Assembly: GCA_013817135.1 (NCBI GenBank)
Contig: JACDDF010000106.1
Span: 1-7,103 of the forward strand
Direction of reading: 5' to 3'
DNA length: 7,103 nucleotides
Source: Nitrospirales bacterium
Lineage (GTDB): Bacteria; Nitrospirota; Nitrospiria; Nitrospirales; UBA8639
A program made the translations under genes and the position numbers. Positions 5,416 to 7,103 of the stretch are shown here, one piece after another (the first letter of the stretch is position 1; every line of letters starts with the position of its first letter). The notes below the pieces were generated by a model that was given only the letters and a program-made list of their open reading frames with translations, was not told where the DNA came from and did not search any database.

Positions 5416-7103
5416 TTACAAACCGGGAAAATGGAAGTTCCCTGGCAGGTCTAGAAAAAACGTAGCGCCTTGTCCCATGCCCTCACTGTGAGCGCGAAGG
5501 GCCCCACACATATTTTTTGCCATCAACGCACCGTGATGCAGGCTCAAACCTCGTCCTCCATATTTGGTGCTATACCCTTGCCCAAAAATTTTCGTCAGGT
5601 CGTCGAGAGGAATCCCGCTGCCGGTATCCTCAATTTCCAGGGAAATAGAATCCGGAGGTCCTATGATGAGCTTGACACGAACAACTAAGTGCCTCAAGGC
5701 AACCGACTCCATTGCCTGACAGGCATTGCGAATGACATCCACCAAAATTTGAAGGAGTTGATGCTTATCCACGATGAGCTGTGGCACCTCCTGAAACTCC
5801 TGAATTACCATAATTTTGGTTTCCTCCACCATCTCTCGATTAACTGCCAGGGCCTCGGCTACCACCTCAGCCACAGATACCGGTTCCATCATCCCGCAGG
5901 GCTTGGCCAGATCCTGTTGGGCCGCAACACATTGCTGAGCATGCCCGGCATACTCCCGCAATCGATCTAATTCCAACAGTGCCACTCGCTTCTCCTCCTT
6001 CAATTGCCCCGATAAATTCCCCAAATAACCGGGTACTTGTTTCCCCTTCGGATTCTGCGATAAGTACGTTCCAAGATCTTCACGATGCTTGTCCAATAAC
6101 TGTGAAATTCGACCCACATCCTCCACCATCGAATTTCTCAAAAGATCCGTAATAACTCCGATAGACACATTAATGCTATTTAACACATTGCCCACGTTAT
6201 GCAGCACACCCGTCGCCACTTCGGCCATTCCCAATTGCCTTGACGTTTCCATTAACTGCTCACTCAACTGCAGCTTCTCTTCTTCCATTCGTTTTCGTTC
6301 GGTAATATCCTGGGCCACACACACCAACCCCTGAAATTGCCCCTGCAGATCCTGCATCATCGAACCAGAGACTGAAATGGTGATTTTCTGACCCTCATGA
6401 GTCAGGAAACTGGATTCCACACCACTTACCGATCCTTGAAGTAAAAGATTTTCGATGATGGCACCTTGGGAAAATTCTTCGCCAAAAATCAAGCCGGGCG
6501 ACTCCCCGATGAGCTCCTCCTCCTGATAGCCTAAAAGATTTAGCAAGGAAGGATTCACCGCCCCAATAGTCATATCTGCGTTAATGACCAACAGAGAATC
6601 CGCCATCGATCGGAGGATATTATCAACATAATATCTGGAAGCCGCTAATTCACCGCGAGCGGATTCCAATGCTCCCGTCGCCGCTTCACCATTATGGACA
6701 TGGATATCCGATTGAGGTTTGGAATGACAACAGTTTACACCAGAGTAGGTTGCCCGATTGAAAACAATTCCACCAGATTTCGGAAACGGCAGGCTCAAAC
6801 AACAGGCTAATTGAAAGACTTCTTCTCCAAGAAAGGGGATCCGAAGCATCGCCCATTGCTCTGGACGGCTCACAACCAGGCGATGGGGCCAGGATGCACG
6901 ATCAGGGGGAAGACAGAAGATGCACCGTAGGGTCTGATCACATTCCCAAAGCGCCTCAACCAGGTCTCGAACGACCTCCCAATCCCCTGAACGCCCATCA
7001 ATAAAGACGAGGACAAAAGGATTGCCAGTTACTTGAGCCTCTGCGAACTTCGCCAAGACATGGAGCCCCATTTCCACGCTGACAAGAGCGAACTGTGGTA
7101 AAG
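5416..7103 (-). CDS. Sensor histidine kinase with degenerate receiver and PAS domains (5' end outside window)
   Basis: Cytoplasmic signal-transducing kinase with no membrane segment in the visible part. The frame is open to the window edge ('LPQFALVSVEMGLHVLAKF'), so the GTG at 7077 is probably internal; residues are numbered from it. Residues 1-100 resemble a receiver: 'NPFVLVFIDGR' keeps the phosphoacceptor-like Asp27, but the later 'KPF' Lys is Ile80 ('LRIPF') and the usual Thr is replaced ('CLPPD'), so it is probably a pseudo-receiver. A PAS domain follows at about 146-265, ending 'DITERKRM'. The H-box 'GVLHNVGNVLNSI' holds His293. The phrase 'HAQQCVAAQQDLAK', the N-box 'IRNACQAM' (Asn451), G1 'DTGSGIP' (Asp484), F-box 'IFGQGYSTK' and G2 'GGRGLSLHHGA' complete the catalytic core. 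His293 is followed by Asn rather than Glu/Asp, as in a recognised kinase subfamily. The C terminus has no fused receiver, so phosphate should pass to a separate regulator. Confidence 0.9.
   Translation of the reverse strand, partial: LPQFALVSVEMGLHVLAKFAEAQVTGNPFVLVFIDGRSGDWEVVRDLVEALWECDQTLRCIFCLPPDRASWPHRLVVSRPEQWAMLRIPFLGEEVFQLACCLSLPFPKSGGIVFNRATYSGVNCCHSKPQSDIHVHNGEAATGALESARGELAASRYYVDNILRSMADSLLVINADMTIGAVNPSLLNLLGYQEEELIGESPGLIFGEEFSQGAIIENLLLQGSVSGVESSFLTHEGQKITISVSGSMMQDLQGQFQGLVCVAQDITERKRMEEEKLQLSEQLMETSRQLGMAEVATGVLHNVGNVLNSINVSIGVITDLLRNSMVEDVGRISQLLDKHREDLGTYLSQNPKGKQVPGYLGNLSGQLKEEKRVALLELDRLREYAGHAQQCVAAQQDLAKPCGMMEPVSVAEVVAEALAVNREMVEETKIMVIQEFQEVPQLIVDKHQLLQILVDVIRNACQAMESVALRHLVVRVKLIIGPPDSISLEIEDTGSGIPLDDLTKIFGQGYSTKYGGRGLSLHHGALMAKNMCGALRAHSEGMGQGATFFLDLPGNFHFPGL

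Noticed and set aside
5470..6334. Several plus-strand frames of 70-93 codons opposite the kinase.
   Set aside because: They are antisense shadows of a well-supported kinase gene with no family features.

Overview
The window looks like a stretch of chromosome from a free-living, Gram-negative-type bacterium of moderate GC content. The style of the signalling proteins (a receiver-like domain joined to PAS and a 'LHNVGN'-type histidine kinase, next to a lone HDOD protein) and the order slt - zapB - zapA - rny fit a Nitrospira-like member of the Nitrospirota, or possibly a deltaproteobacterial lineage. That assignment is inference from gene style and order; there is no marker gene here to prove it. 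All six genes lie on the minus strand, so the window is described below from right to left, in the direction of transcription.

Right part (7103 to 4354): a sensor histidine kinase whose 5' end lies outside the window (degenerate receiver domain, PAS, H-box, HATPase), then after 165 bp a 298-residue HDOD-domain protein. I see no terminator between them, so they may form a signalling pair. A 337 bp stretch without a convincing gene (4017-4353) follows.

Middle part (3992 to 1147): a cell-envelope and division cluster. It begins with a large exported soluble lytic transglycosylase (TPR-like superhelix plus a C-terminal GH23/SLT domain). A small ZapB-like coiled-coil protein follows 49 bp later, and ZapA starts 16 bp after that. 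The tight spacing suggests one transcript linking septal peptidoglycan turnover to Z-ring regulators.

Left part (1146 to 1): a 706 bp intergenic region, then the first 146 codons of RNase Y (rny), cut by the window edge. The intergenic region is the least explained part of the window. It has a good promoter-like sequence, a hairpin, and a clear rho-independent terminator in the right order and spacing for an independent small RNA of about 105 nt. A second structured segment with a weaker terminator-like hairpin and a large stem-loop in the rny leader follow. The gap downstream of zapA is where many bacteria carry 6S RNA (ssrS), but I could not recognise a convincing 6S RNA by eye.

No mobile element, CRISPR array, tRNA or rRNA is visible. 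The protein genes belong to known families. The points most worth a second look are the candidate small RNA and the degenerate receiver and H-box chemistry of the kinase.
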